Source of the DNA: VAZQ01 sp963702695
Lineage (GTDB): Bacteria; Pseudomonadota; Alphaproteobacteria; Rhizobiales; Xanthobacteraceae
Assembly (NCBI GenBank): GCA_963702695.1
Contig: CAVPDS010000032.1
Span: forward strand, 372,001-436,000
DNA: 64,000 nt
Direction of reading: 5' to 3'
In this document: piece after piece, positions 44,458 to 51,820 of the stretch
How positions within the stretch are numbered: the first letter of the stretch is position 1
How the letters are laid out: every line of letters begins with the position of its first letter
The notes under the pieces: generated by a model
The model's database searches: none
What the model was told of the DNA's origin: nothing
Seen by the model: the letters and a program-made list of their open reading frames with translations, nothing else
Translations under genes and position numbers: made by a program

Positions 44458-44874
44458 CTACTTGCCGACGACTTTCGCCATCAGGTAATCGACCAGAGCT
44501 TCGATCTCACCGGCGCCGAGCACGGGGGTCAACTCCAATCCGGCGGGCGGCGGCCCCTTGGACATGCCGTAGCACGAGACTTCGGTATAAGCGCCCTCGA
44601 GCCATGCGGGCATCTCGGTATCAGGACGTCCGCAGCTGATCGTGTCCACGAGTGAGGAGCGATCGAGCAGCGTGGCTCGCAGGCTTGGCCCAGCGGGGAA
44701 TTCGCCACCAGCGCCGCCTTCGCCGGAGGCGCCATGGCATTGCAGGCATCCCGCCTTGTCCCATGCCGCTTCCCCGGCAGCGATCCGCGCGGCATCTTGC
44801 GCGAATGCCGAAACGGACACCGTCAGAACAGCGCCGACGATCAAGACAGATGCGGTCGATTTCAGTGGGATCAT
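44458..44874 (-). CDS. c-type cytochrome
   Basis: A 138-residue periplasmic cytochrome. ATG 44874 gives MIPLKSTASVLIVGAVLTVS, a signal peptide, then the haem site CLQCH near residue 44. The methionine ligand is likely in the region DTEMPAWLEGAY, and a second cysteine pair (SCGRP, SCYGM) may form a disulfide. The gene converges on the dehydrogenase-associated gene with a 73-bp gap. It may take electrons from the PQQ dehydrogenase, but it is transcribed in the opposite direction. Confidence 0.85.
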   Translation of the reverse strand: MIPLKSTASVLIVGAVLTVSVSAFAQDAARIAAGEAAWDKAGCLQCHGASGEGGAGGEFPAGPSLRATLLDRSSLVDTISCGRPDTEMPAWLEGAYTEVSCYGMSKGPPPAGLELTPVLGAGEIEALVDYLMAKVVGK

Positions 44875-45489
44875 TGCCGTGACCTCGAAAACCATGGAGC
44901 GTCTGCCGCGGTATGAAGTCCGGCTCGATCCCGCCCGCACGTCAGCGGCGGCCCATCGCAATGGATGCGATATCGAGCCGCACTGTCAACATTAGAACAT
45001 GAAGCATCCCCCGATCAGCGGCAGCGGCTTCAATTGCCACTCTGCTGCATGCATGGCAGCCAAGGACTGCTCACGATGGGCTTTTCCGAGCTGCATCCCT
45101 CGTGACGCAGGCCTGCAGACGCGCAACTCCTCAATCAGTTTCACAAACATCAAGTTCCGAATAAACGCCGGAGGACCAGGAGGAAATGGAAACAGGAGTC
45201 TTCGCCGACGCACATTTGTGCGGGCGGCCGGGCCGTACGCTCTATCGAAGCTCGGGTTTGATGCCCGTCAAGGAGCGGCCTGGAAACGTCGCAGCAAGCT
45301 CGGCGTAGCGCACGGAAATCCGGGTGAAGCCGGCGGACGGTGGCATCTTGCTCCAGAGTCTACAGCAAATGACCCTGTGTCGTACGCCCACTCCGACGGA
45401 TTATCTCTCTCGCAGCGTGCGCCATTGCCGCGTATCGCGCCAACCGCTTGATTCCCATGTCATTATGGCAGACCGCAGGCCAATGGCGT
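44875..45489. other. Gene-poor spacer
   Basis: About 615 bp with no recognised gene. One 40-codon ORF on the plus strand from 45186 (METGVFADAHLCGRPGRTLY) has an AGGAGG ribosome binding site 7 bases before the ATG but no family match. Longer ORFs on both strands have poor composition and look like chance. Confidence 0.4.
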
Positions 45490-45783
45490 TTAGTTCACTA
45501 AACACCTCTTGAAACGCAACGTTACCGGTTTCTCAATCCCGTGGGATCCGGAAAGCGCTCGAACCGAGCGCCTGCTCGGCCTTGTCGGCAAGCTGATGTA
45601 ATTGATGGTTGATGGGCCAACGATGGGACGAAGGCCGAGGCGATCGGCCTTGTCGGCGAGCTGATGCCATTCGCGTGCGAGATCGCGATACTGGGCGGCG
45701 ATGACGCGACGCGATGCTGTAGCGGCGCGTTCTTGGCAAAAGCGCGCTTGAGAGCGGCACTGATCCGCGATTTTGCTCGGCAT
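45490..45783 (-). CDS. Degenerate small hypothetical protein
   Basis: A 97-residue ORF starting MPSKIADQCRSQARFCQERA then YRDLAREWHQLADKADRL. The first half looks like small Bradyrhizobium proteins that start with a Cys-Arg-rich helix and a YRDLAxxW block. Then the DNA segment encoding HQLADKA occurs a second time, 70 bp on, in another frame (HQLADKAEQALGSSAF). A partial duplication has therefore disrupted the C-terminus. Probably a decaying gene. Confidence 0.4.
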   Translation of the reverse strand: MPSKIADQCRSQARFCQERAATASRRVIAAQYRDLAREWHQLADKADRLGLRPIVGPSTINYISLPTRPSRRSVRALSGSHGIEKPVTLRFKRCLVN

Positions 45784-45850
45784 AGATTGTATCCCATTGC
45801 TAGCGGGGGTCGCCCGTCAATGTGAGTTTACTCAAACCCGATTGCATCAT

Positions 45851-45890
45851 CTATGCGGCATTGTGGACTCCTATGCGGCATCATGGACTC
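45851..45890. repeat. Two-copy 20-bp tandem repeat
   Basis: CTATGCGGCATTGTGGACTC (45851-45870) is followed at once by CTATGCGGCATCATGGACTC (45871-45890), differing at two positions. It lies in the non-coding spacer 45784-46128, which otherwise shows nothing recognised. Confidence 0.75.
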
Positions 45891-46128
45891 CCGGTGACAG
45901 CAAACTGCCGATGCAGTTCGCGCGGGTGGAACCGCACTCGCTTTCTCAATCGACGCTGAAGGCACCTAAAGAGCGCGCTGGGATGATCGATGGCAAGGTT
46001 ACGCTGGGCCGGCGCGAGGCGCGAACCCAAGTTGACGCTCGAGGATCGCGCGACGGGTGGATTTAGTGCTCGACGACAAAAGGCCGGATGCGACCCGAAG
46101 TGCGCTGCAACTCCGACGCTGCCGGCGG

Positions 46129-46368
46129 CTATGATCGAAAGCCGTGTTCCATCATGCAGTCCCTTAGGAAGTGCCTGCGCCGGACGGAGTGCCTGCCGAG
46201 CTTCCTTGCATCCGCCTGCCGGATGCAATCCGTTTTTGCGGCTGCGTGCGTAGCCCGTGTCGACTGGGCGGCATAGGCATCGCGATCGATCAGCGGGGCA
46301 GCCATCGTCGGAACGGTCGCCGAAGATCCGAAGATGAGCATTATGGCCAATATCAGAGGGTTTTTCAT
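46129..46368 (-). CDS. Small exported PsiF-like protein
   Basis: A 79-residue protein with signal peptide MKNPLILAIMLIFGSSATVP (ATG 46368, cleavage near residue 24). The mature part ends in CIRQADARKLGRHSVRRRHF and LRDCMMEHGF. The two cysteines spaced about 26 residues, with a basic middle, resemble the PsiF repeat (C...RxxFMxxC). PsiF proteins are induced by phosphate starvation in enterics; role unknown here. The assignment is tentative. Confidence 0.55.
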   Translation of the reverse strand: MKNPLILAIMLIFGSSATVPTMAAPLIDRDAYAAQSTRATHAAAKTDCIRQADARKLGRHSVRRRHFLRDCMMEHGFRS

Positions 46369-46528
46369 GATGATTTCTTTTCGGCCCAACCGTTTCGAAC
46401 GCCCCGTTACCTTAACGAGCGTAGCTTTGCAACAGGCAGAATACGTGCCGCTGCCCTTAATGTTAAAACGGAGATCGTAATTTGACCGATTGTGTTAGGG
46501 TTTCGCCGGCACAATCGGGAGGTGAGCC

Positions 46529-46687
46529 ATGGCCGACGAAGAAGGTTTGCTGGAGGTGTTGGGACGCATTGATCTCAGCCTCAAGGCGATTGCGGGGCAG
46601 TTGGAGTCGATCCATCTGGTGATCAAGAAACATCAGGCGTTCGTGGTGGATCGAGAAGTTGACAGGGCCGTGCGGAAAAATCGCTGA
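46529..46687 (+). CDS. Small helical protein, unknown
   Basis: A 52-residue ORF reading MADEEGLLEVLGRIDLSLKA then IAGQLESIHLVIKKHQAFVV, followed by a basic end. GGGAGGTGAGCC directly before ATG 46529 is a strong ribosome binding site. The sequence is amphipathic and coiled-coil-like. No named family is recognised. A run of nine or more G follows the stop (46688 on). Confidence 0.45.
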   Translation: MADEEGLLEVLGRIDLSLKAIAGQLESIHLVIKKHQAFVVDREVDRAVRKNR

Positions 46688-46831
46688 AGTGGGGGGGGGG
46701 ACGGGCAGGGCCAACTCTAGGAGCCTGCCTTTTGGGTACCCCGCCCCAAAGTAAATCGAGATATCGTCCCGATACCGATTGAATGTTAATGCCCTCGCGT
46801 TATCATCGGACGGCAACTTGGAGAGGCGACA

Positions 46832-47044
46832 ATGGCGCGCGGTACGGTCAAGTGGTTCAATCAGACGAAGGGTTATGGGTTCATTCAGCCGCAGGGTGGG
46901 GGCGGAAAGGATGTGTTTGTTCACATTTCAGCCGTTGAGCGCGCAGGATTGTCGTCGCTGAACGAAGGCGCCACCGTCGAATATGAACTGGAAACGGACC
47001 GCAAGAGCGGCAAGCAGTCTGCCGTCAATCTGAAGGTAGGCTAG
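46832..47044 (+). CDS. cspA: Cold-shock domain protein
   Basis: A 70-residue single OB-fold RNA-binding protein. Both ribonucleoprotein motifs are present: KGYGFIQP (RNP1) and DVFVHIS (RNP2). The N-terminus MARGTVKWFNQTKGYGFIQP is canonical. It acts as an RNA chaperone. ATG 46832 is preceded by TTGGAGAGGCGACA. The 145-bp 5' region may hold a long leader, as is usual for cold-shock mRNAs. Confidence 0.96.
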   Translation: MARGTVKWFNQTKGYGFIQPQGGGGKDVFVHISAVERAGLSSLNEGATVEYELETDRKSGKQSAVNLKVG

Positions 47045-47248
47045 CCGGCGGAAGCGGCGCGCTCTATCGCCAGAAGGGAAGCGCCCCGCAACAGCGAACC
47101 AACGGGTACCCATCGGTGCCGCGATCAGGCGTGCCTCCGTGGGTCGGTGAGCCGTGAGCACCCGCGCGTCTCGGGCATTTCATCTGCAAGATAGCGCTGA
47201 TAAGGTTTAGTGAGGAGGACGTTGGGCGGTTTTGCGGAGGCGGACAGC

Positions 47249-47584
47249 ATGACAGACGGTGGGACCGCCGCACAACGGCCGGCGCAGCAAACCGACCATA
47301 CCGTGCTGTGGAACCAAGCGGCGGCAACCGTGTACAAGCGGCACTTCCGGCTTCGGATTGAGCCCTGGCAGGCTGGATTGCTGGGCGCTGGCTTCGCCGG
47401 CGTTGTGGCCGAGCTTGTCATGACGCTGGCTGGGGTCGATCGTGCCAGTAACGGGGACGGCCTGATAGTGATCATGGGTTTTGGATTCGGCATTGCGTTC
47501 ACGTGGCTTTATTCAGCGCGAAGGTCGTACCTTGAGGAAATTCGCCAGGAGTACGGAAGGCTCCGCGAGGGTCCAAACCAATGA
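47249..47584 (+). CDS. Two-helix membrane protein of unknown function
   Basis: A 111-residue protein. ATG 47249 starts MTDGGTAAQRPAQQTDHTVL. Two hydrophobic segments (AGLLGAGFAGVVAELVMTLA and GLIVIMGFGFGIAFTWLYSA) are joined by a short charged loop, and the end is charged (RRSYLEEIRQEYGRLREG). No domain is recognised. It is the last clear gene before the repeat-rich stretch. Confidence 0.55.
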   Translation: MTDGGTAAQRPAQQTDHTVLWNQAAATVYKRHFRLRIEPWQAGLLGAGFAGVVAELVMTLAGVDRASNGDGLIVIMGFGFGIAFTWLYSARRSYLEEIRQEYGRLREGPNQ

Positions 47585-47599
47585 TCCGAAGCGGACGTT

Positions 47600-48310
47600 G
47601 TGGTGCGGATCGCGCGACCTGATGAGCAATGGACTGGCGCGCATCGAAGTCCAATGAGCGAGACGCCGAAGCGCGGCGCCGCGGCCTGCCATGGCACAAG
47701 CGATTCAATCGTGCGCGGCTCGCGCTCTTCGTGGCATGCGATAGCCAACGCTGCGCCGCCCCTATTGTTTGGTCGGCGCGGGGTACGCCGTCGTCCAGTT
47801 CGCCTCGCCGTCGAACTAAAAGTCCGAGGGCGCGCGGAACGCCGGGGCGCCGAGCACCCCGTGACCCTGTGCACGAGAGATAAGTTTGAGTGCACAGGCA
47901 GTCTTCATCACGGAAATGCCGGTTCCCCGGCGTTCCGCGCGCGGTGTTTGAAGGCTTGCTCCGCGCGACCCCCGGTGGCTGACGTTTCGGATGCCGTCGG
48001 TTCGTGCCTCGCGGCCGACCGGCATCTATCCACCGCTGAAGGAGTTGACCGCGACGCCCGCGCATGGCGGAGCGAACGCCGCGGTGCGCCAATCCCGTGA
48101 CGCGCTGTGGCGCGCCGGGACCGCGCGGCTTGGGCCGCCGTGCGGGGCTTGCGAACCCGCCGCACGGCCACCGCGCCAACCGGTCGCGGGTGTCCCCGCG
48201 CCGATCCCGAAGCGAACGCGCCGCATCTCCAGCGCGCCGCTCCGGCCGTCCCCGCCCTTTGAACGCCTTCGAAGCGCGCCCTCGGTCGGGACGAGGTATG
48301 GAGAATATAG
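47600..48310. other. Non-coding GC-rich segment with dispersed-repeat character
   Basis: All three frames on both strands contain overlapping arginine-rich ORFs of similar length, a sign of non-coding GC-rich DNA. Peptides such as RARGTPGRRAPRDPVHER recur in spurious ORFs across Bradyrhizobium genomes (from memory), pointing to a dispersed repeat. The 21-bp string beginning AGCGCGCCCTCGG at 48273-48293 occurs again at 49843-49863. No true gene is seen. Confidence 0.5.
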
Positions 48311-48357
48311 TCCTATGAAAGAGTTTGTCAAGATGAACCGTGGCGGCGATTGAGCGG

Positions 48358-48467
48358 GACCGTAGCCCGCATGAGCGCAGCGACATGCGGGTTGGCTTCA
48401 AAAACGGCTCAGGTTTCAAAACGGCTCAGCTCAGCCCCGGATATCCGCTACAGCCGATCCGGGCTAC
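48358..48467. repeat. Two-hairpin dispersed repeat, copy 1
   Basis: Begins GACCGTAGCCCGCATGAGCG and ends CCGGGCTAC. Each unit has a first hairpin with arms CCCGCATG and CATGCGGG around AGCGCAGCGA, and a second with arms CCCGGAT and ATCCGGG, degraded in this copy. The orientation is the same as in the three later copies. Confidence 0.85.
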
Positions 48468-48504
48468 TTGCTTGCGAGGAAGTAATTACGGTGAACGCGC
48501 CAAC

Positions 48505-48604
48505 GACCGTAGCCCGTAGCCCGCATGAGCGCGGCGACATGCGGGTGCGATGCAGACCTCAAAACAGGCTCAGCCCCGGATATCGCTTCGCTCATCCGGG
48601 CTAC
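48505..48604. repeat. Two-hairpin dispersed repeat, copy 2
   Basis: The same unit as at 48358, with CCGTAGCCCGTAGCC duplicated at its start and an intact second hairpin (CCCGGATATCGCTTCGCTCA then TCCGGG). Its far end runs into the 3' end of the small gene at 48601-48861. Confidence 0.85.
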
Positions 48605-48861
48605 AGTCGGTCCGGGTTACTTGCTTCGCCCCATCGCGCCTTGGCAGCCTTTTTGGCTATCTCTTTCCGCTTCTTGGAGGACATTCCAGCCGCGCGCGCC
48701 TTTCCGCCCATCCGCCCCAGCGCTACGGCGGCCGGGTTCTTCCCCTCTGATTTGAGGGTGGGCACGTCATCCGCCAACTCGCCCGTCGCGATCCTGGCGA
48801 TCATGACGGCGCGGGCGTTGACATCGGCGGGGCGTTTTTCGCCCTTGGGGCCTCTGGGCAT
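48601..48861 (-). CDS. Small basic protein with KKRKEIAKKAAKARW motif
   Basis: An 86-residue lysine/arginine-rich protein from ATG 48861 (MPRGPKGEKRPADVNARAVM). It has an IARIATGELADDVP block, the segment AVALGRMGGKARAAGMSSKK and the end RKEIAKKAAKARWGEASNPD. Such proteins are common in Bradyrhizobium and may bind nucleic acid; the function is unknown. Its last codons lie within the repeat unit ending near 48620, suggesting that the repeat replaced the original 3' end. Confidence 0.7.
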   Translation of the reverse strand: MPRGPKGEKRPADVNARAVMIARIATGELADDVPTLKSEGKNPAAVALGRMGGKARAAGMSSKKRKEIAKKAAKARWGEASNPDRL

Positions 48862-48936
48862 AGTGACTCCTGCTCTGCTTGGCGGTAAGCATAGCACGTT
48901 TATAATCAGGTTGCCAGAACATGAGGAACCACGCCC

Positions 48937-49356
48937 ATGCTAAAAAACATCGTGAACTCCGCGAAGATCGCCATTGCGCCCGCAGCTCTGGTCGCCTTCG
49001 TCGGCCTCGCCCTCGCAGCAGACGCTCCAAAAGACAATAAGGGATTTGCGACCAGCAAAACCACGGCAATAAGCTTAGGTCCCGAGTTTCCGGGGGCGGC
49101 CGGTCTCCAACTGCGCTTGCGTATGCTCACCATTGAACCAGGGGGCCATATTGGTCTCCATGACCATAAGGAGCGGCCGAGCGTGGTCTACTTCATTCAG
49201 GGAACCGACACCGTCATTCGCGAGGATGGCACGTCGAAAACCTTCCATGCCGGTGATACGACTTCGGAACCAGGAACGACGGTGCATTGGCATCGCAACG
49301 ACGGGAACGACGCTGTCATTCTGATAGCCGTAGATGTTCTTAAGGCAAGCAACTAG
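48937..49356 (+). CDS. Exported cupin-domain protein
   Basis: A 139-residue protein with signal peptide MLKNIVNSAKIAIAPAALVA (to about residue 28). The cupin fold is shown by GGHIGLHDHKERPSVVYFIQ (motif 1 with two His and a Glu) and PGTTVHWHRNDGNDAVIL (motif 2 with His). It should bind a metal ion in the periplasm. The substrate is unknown. It lies between copies of the dispersed repeat with no operon partner. Confidence 0.85.
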   Translation: MLKNIVNSAKIAIAPAALVAFVGLALAADAPKDNKGFATSKTTAISLGPEFPGAAGLQLRLRMLTIEPGGHIGLHDHKERPSVVYFIQGTDTVIREDGTSKTFHAGDTTSEPGTTVHWHRNDGNDAVILIAVDVLKASN

Positions 49357-49445
49357 ACCGATTCTGCTCAGGGTTTTCGAGCCCCGAGCCCCTCATTTGC
49401 CCAAGCGTTGCCACAATCAAACTGAGACACTACCATCGTGCTAAC

Positions 49446-49548
49446 GACCGTAGCCCGCATGAGCGCAGCGACATGCGGGTTGGCTTCAAAACGGCTCAGA
49501 CTTTAAAACAGGCTCAGCCCCGGATATCGCTTCGCTCATCCGGGCTAC
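49446..49548. repeat. Two-hairpin dispersed repeat, copy 3
   Basis: Starts GACCGTAGCCCGCATGAGCG; both hairpins are intact. It lies 90 bp after the cupin gene stop and may also act as its transcription end. Confidence 0.85.
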
Positions 49549-49673
49549 AGCCGGTCCGGGCTACTCGCTATGTCAGGCAGGGGGTTATTGCCGGAGGATT
49601 GGGCGGGCGACGTGAGGGAGTTAGGAAGTAATTTGAGCTAGTCTAGGAAGTAATTGCGGCGAACCGCGCCGGC

Positions 49674-49777
49674 GACCGTAGCCCGCATGAGCGCAGCGAC
49701 ATGCGGGTTGGCTTCAAAACAGGCTCAGGCTTCAAAACAGGCTCAGCCCCGGATATCGCTTCGCTCATCCGGGCTAC
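49674..49777. repeat. Two-hairpin dispersed repeat, copy 4
   Basis: Nearly identical to copy 3 and preceded by two short AGGAAGTAATT strings (49623, 49647), one of which also precedes copy 2 (48477). A fifth, reduced piece (AGCCCCGAATGAGTGCAGCA, then CATTCGGG) lies near 49875-49905. The rest of 49357-50050 shows no gene. Confidence 0.85.
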
Positions 49778-50050
49778 ACCCTACAGCTACACCCTACAGC
49801 CGATCTACAGCCGGTCCGGAGCTATTTGCTTGAGCGCCCTCAAGCGCGCCCTCGGTCGGGACGGGGTCTGGGGTAGCCCCGAATGAGTGCAGCACATTCG
49901 GGAACCGCTCGTAATCTCGCGCTAATTGAACGTCGCAATGCAGCAATCCGACCCGGTATTTTCGGCCGGCCGGGGTGCATCCTCCGGATTCTCTCTATTC
50001 ATTCGCGCGTGAGGTATCGCTGTGCCGACGTCCTTAAGAGCGCCCGTTGC

Positions 50051-50308
50051 TTATCGGTACCTGTCGTCCTTGCCATTTGGACTTCCGTCGCCACCACCGT
50101 TCCCGTACCCATTGTTCCCTTTTTTCCCTCCGTTTCCTCCGCTTGAATTCGCAATCGCCGTGGAGTTGAGAGACGTTGACAACAGCAATGTCAGCGCCGG
50201 CGGCGTAACCACCGCATACTTTCCGCAAGCTGCAAGAAATCTTCTTCTGTCCTCGGTCGCCGGCGATTTGGCAGAGCTGGAGGCAGGTGTGTTGGGAGCA
50301 CGCCGCAT
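50051..50308 (-). CDS. Small Tat-signal Gly/Asn-rich peptide, candidate substrate of the PqqD/HprK-like system
   Basis: An 85-residue protein. ATG 50308 has AAAGGGA 6 bases upstream; an ATG at 50326 is an alternative. Residues 18-53 form a twin-arginine-type signal (EDRRRFLAACGKYAVVTPPA then LTLLLSTSLNSTAIA), ending at an AxA cleavage site. What remains is a 32-residue tail with 12 Gly and 6 Asn (SSGGNGGKKGNNGYGNGGGD and DGSPNGKDDRYR). The gene diverges from the original start of the PqqD-HprK-like gene at 50490, with 181 bp between the two start codons. That pairing, plus a chaperone, a kinase and a nucleotidyltransferase, suggests the tail is modified and exported. Function unproven. Confidence 0.65.
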   Translation of the reverse strand: MRRAPNTPASSSAKSPATEDRRRFLAACGKYAVVTPPALTLLLSTSLNSTAIANSSGGNGGKKGNNGYGNGGGDGSPNGKDDRYR

Positions 50309-50489
50309 CGGATTTCCCTTTCGCATTTAATTGCGCTTCATTTAAATAGGAAGTATAGATTTAATTTGGTTCCGTCAACGACCGGTTCGGGGAACATTTC
50401 TATACGTATCCGCCTTGAAAGCCATGTAAATGCAGCGTCTTAGCGGAGCTATGTCGAGCAGGCGACCTAGCCCGGCGAGAATACCTGCT

Positions 50490-50525
50490 ATGGGCGCGGC
50501 AAGTCGAAATGAGACCGATTTAATT
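50490..50525 (+). pseudogene. Separated 5' end of the PqqD-HprK-like gene
   Basis: ATG 50490 opens MGAASRNETDLI, which then runs into the left end of the IS element. Removing the element and one copy of TTTAATT joins this in frame to codons from 51761 on (AAPLEDLFQRNLTFAAKASF), giving one continuous N-terminus for the kinase gene. Confidence 0.75.
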
Positions 50526-51753
50526 TGTATTAGCCGGAACTCGATCTGACAGACGGCACCTGGTTGAGCGATCGGGTTTTGATGTCCGATGTCGTCAGGC
50601 GGCGATCATTTTCTCCTTTGTCATTGGCAATGCATCAAGGAAGGTTTGCATCGGTGTCTTGCCAAAGCACCAACGTCCCTGATGAGGTCGTGCTTCGTTG
50701 TATTCACAGACCCATGCATCGAGATCGGCCTGCAGCTCGTCGATCGCATGATACACCTTCTTGCGGAACGCGACACGGTAGAACTCGTTCAGCACGGTCT
50801 TGTGGAAGCGCTCGCAGATGCCGTTGGTTTGCGGGCTCTTGGTCTTGGTGCGGGTGTGATCGATGTCCTCGACCGCGAGATAGAGTTCATACTCGTGCCG
50901 TTCGGGATTGCCGCAGTATTCGCTGCCGCGGTCGGTCAATATCCGCGTGAGCTTCACGTCGTGGCTCTCGAACAATGGGATCACGCGGTCATTGACGAGG
51001 TCGGCCGCCGTGATCGGCGTCTTGCGATCGTAAAGCTTGGCGCAAACGACCTTGCTGTAGGTGTCGATGAAGGTCTGCTGGTAGATGCGCCCGACCCCCT
51101 TCATGTTGCCGACATAGAACGTATCCTGGGCGCCGCAATAGCCCGGGTGCTCGCTCTCGAATTCGCCGTGCGTCTCCTTCTCGGTCTTGGCTTTCTCCAG
51201 CGCGACGACCTGCGCCTCGGTCAGCACCAGGCCCTCCTGGGCGCTCTTGGCTTCCAGCGCTTTGAGCCGCTTGTTCATGGTCTCCAGATCGTGGCGCAAC
51301 CACACGCAGCGCACGCCAGCCGGTGATACCGTCAGCCCGCGCTTGCGCAATTCGTTGGCGATGCGGACCTGCCCGAAGGCCGGCTGCTCGACCGCCAACG
51401 CAACGATGGCGTCTTCGACATCCTGCGGTACGCGGTTCTTCAGCACCGGCTTCTTGCGGCTGATCTCGGTCAGCGCCAGTTCGCCGCCTTTGTCGTAGAG
51501 CTCCTTGAAGCGGTAGAAGCTATCGCGACTGTAGCCCATCATCTTGCAGGCCTGGCTCACGTTGCCCAGTTGTTTGGCCAGCTCCAGCAGTCCGACTTTG
51601 GCGCGGATGATCTTCTGTTCGGTGGTCATGGTGGTGGTCTCCAATCCGCCGAGGCGGGGCGCTTCGCCACCCCGACCGCTCCGCGCCCCGCCTCGGCTAT
51701 CGTTGTGCCAGGGGGCCAGGACACCACTGCAAGATTAAGTCTTAGCTAACGCA
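50526..51753. mobile_element. IS481-type insertion sequence with target duplication
   Basis: A 1228-bp element carrying one transposase gene. The ends form imperfect inverted repeats over ~30 bp: left TGTATTAGCCGGAACTCGAT and right (reverse complement) TGCGTTAGCTAAGACTTAAT, sharing TG, TTAGC, ACT, ATCT and CAG in register. A 7-bp direct repeat TTTAATT flanks the element (50519-50525 and 51754-51760), as expected for a recent insertion. The element sits inside the 5' end of the PqqD-HprK-like gene, 12 codons after its ATG. Confidence 0.85.
50595..51629 (-). CDS. IS481 family transposase
   Basis: A 344-residue DDE transposase from ATG 51629 (MTTEQKIIRAKVGLLELAKQ). N-terminal helix-turn-helix domain (GNVSQACKMMGYSRDSFYRF), then the rve core with the acidic residues in AQDTFYVGNMKGVG, ILTDRGSEYCG and TNGICERFHKT. 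The ending HQGRWCFGKTPMQTFLDALP is typical of the family. It is intact and the only gene of its element. Translation is opposite to the gene it interrupts. Confidence 0.95.
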   Translation of the reverse strand: MTTEQKIIRAKVGLLELAKQLGNVSQACKMMGYSRDSFYRFKELYDKGGELALTEISRKKPVLKNRVPQDVEDAIVALAVEQPAFGQVRIANELRKRGLTVSPAGVRCVWLRHDLETMNKRLKALEAKSAQEGLVLTEAQVVALEKAKTEKETHGEFESEHPGYCGAQDTFYVGNMKGVGRIYQQTFIDTYSKVVCAKLYDRKTPITAADLVNDRVIPLFESHDVKLTRILTDRGSEYCGNPERHEYELYLAVEDIDHTRTKTKSPQTNGICERFHKTVLNEFYRVAFRKKVYHAIDELQADLDAWVCEYNEARPHQGRWCFGKTPMQTFLDALPMTKEKMIAA

Positions 51754-51820
51754 TTTAATTGCCGCTCCTCTGGAGGATTTATTCCAGAGAAATCTGACGT
51801 TTGCCGCGAAAGCATCGTTC

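Noticed and set aside
44999..45451. A 150-codon plus-strand ORF
   Set aside because: No ribosome binding site, mixed composition and no domain; it probably arises by chance in the spacer.
47600..48360. Several 60-300 codon ORFs as possible genes
   Set aside because: All frames are open at once with arginine/proline-rich translations and no ribosome binding sites, as expected for GC-rich non-coding repeats.
48358..49777. CRISPR array, because of repeated hairpin units
   Set aside because: Units are about 105 bp, unevenly spaced, and not separated by unique spacers of constant length; no cas genes are present.
49883..50330. Plus-strand ORFs over the Tat peptide gene
   Set aside because: Their translations are proline/phenylalanine-rich and without signals, while the minus-strand ORF has a ribosome binding site and a clear Tat signal.
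50322..51762. A 13-bp identical string (CGCATTTAATTGC) at 50322-50334 and 51750-51762 as possible mobile-element ends
   Set aside because: The second copy is formed by the right end of the IS plus its target duplication. The true flanking duplication is TTTAATT at 50519 and 51754, so the longer match is chance.
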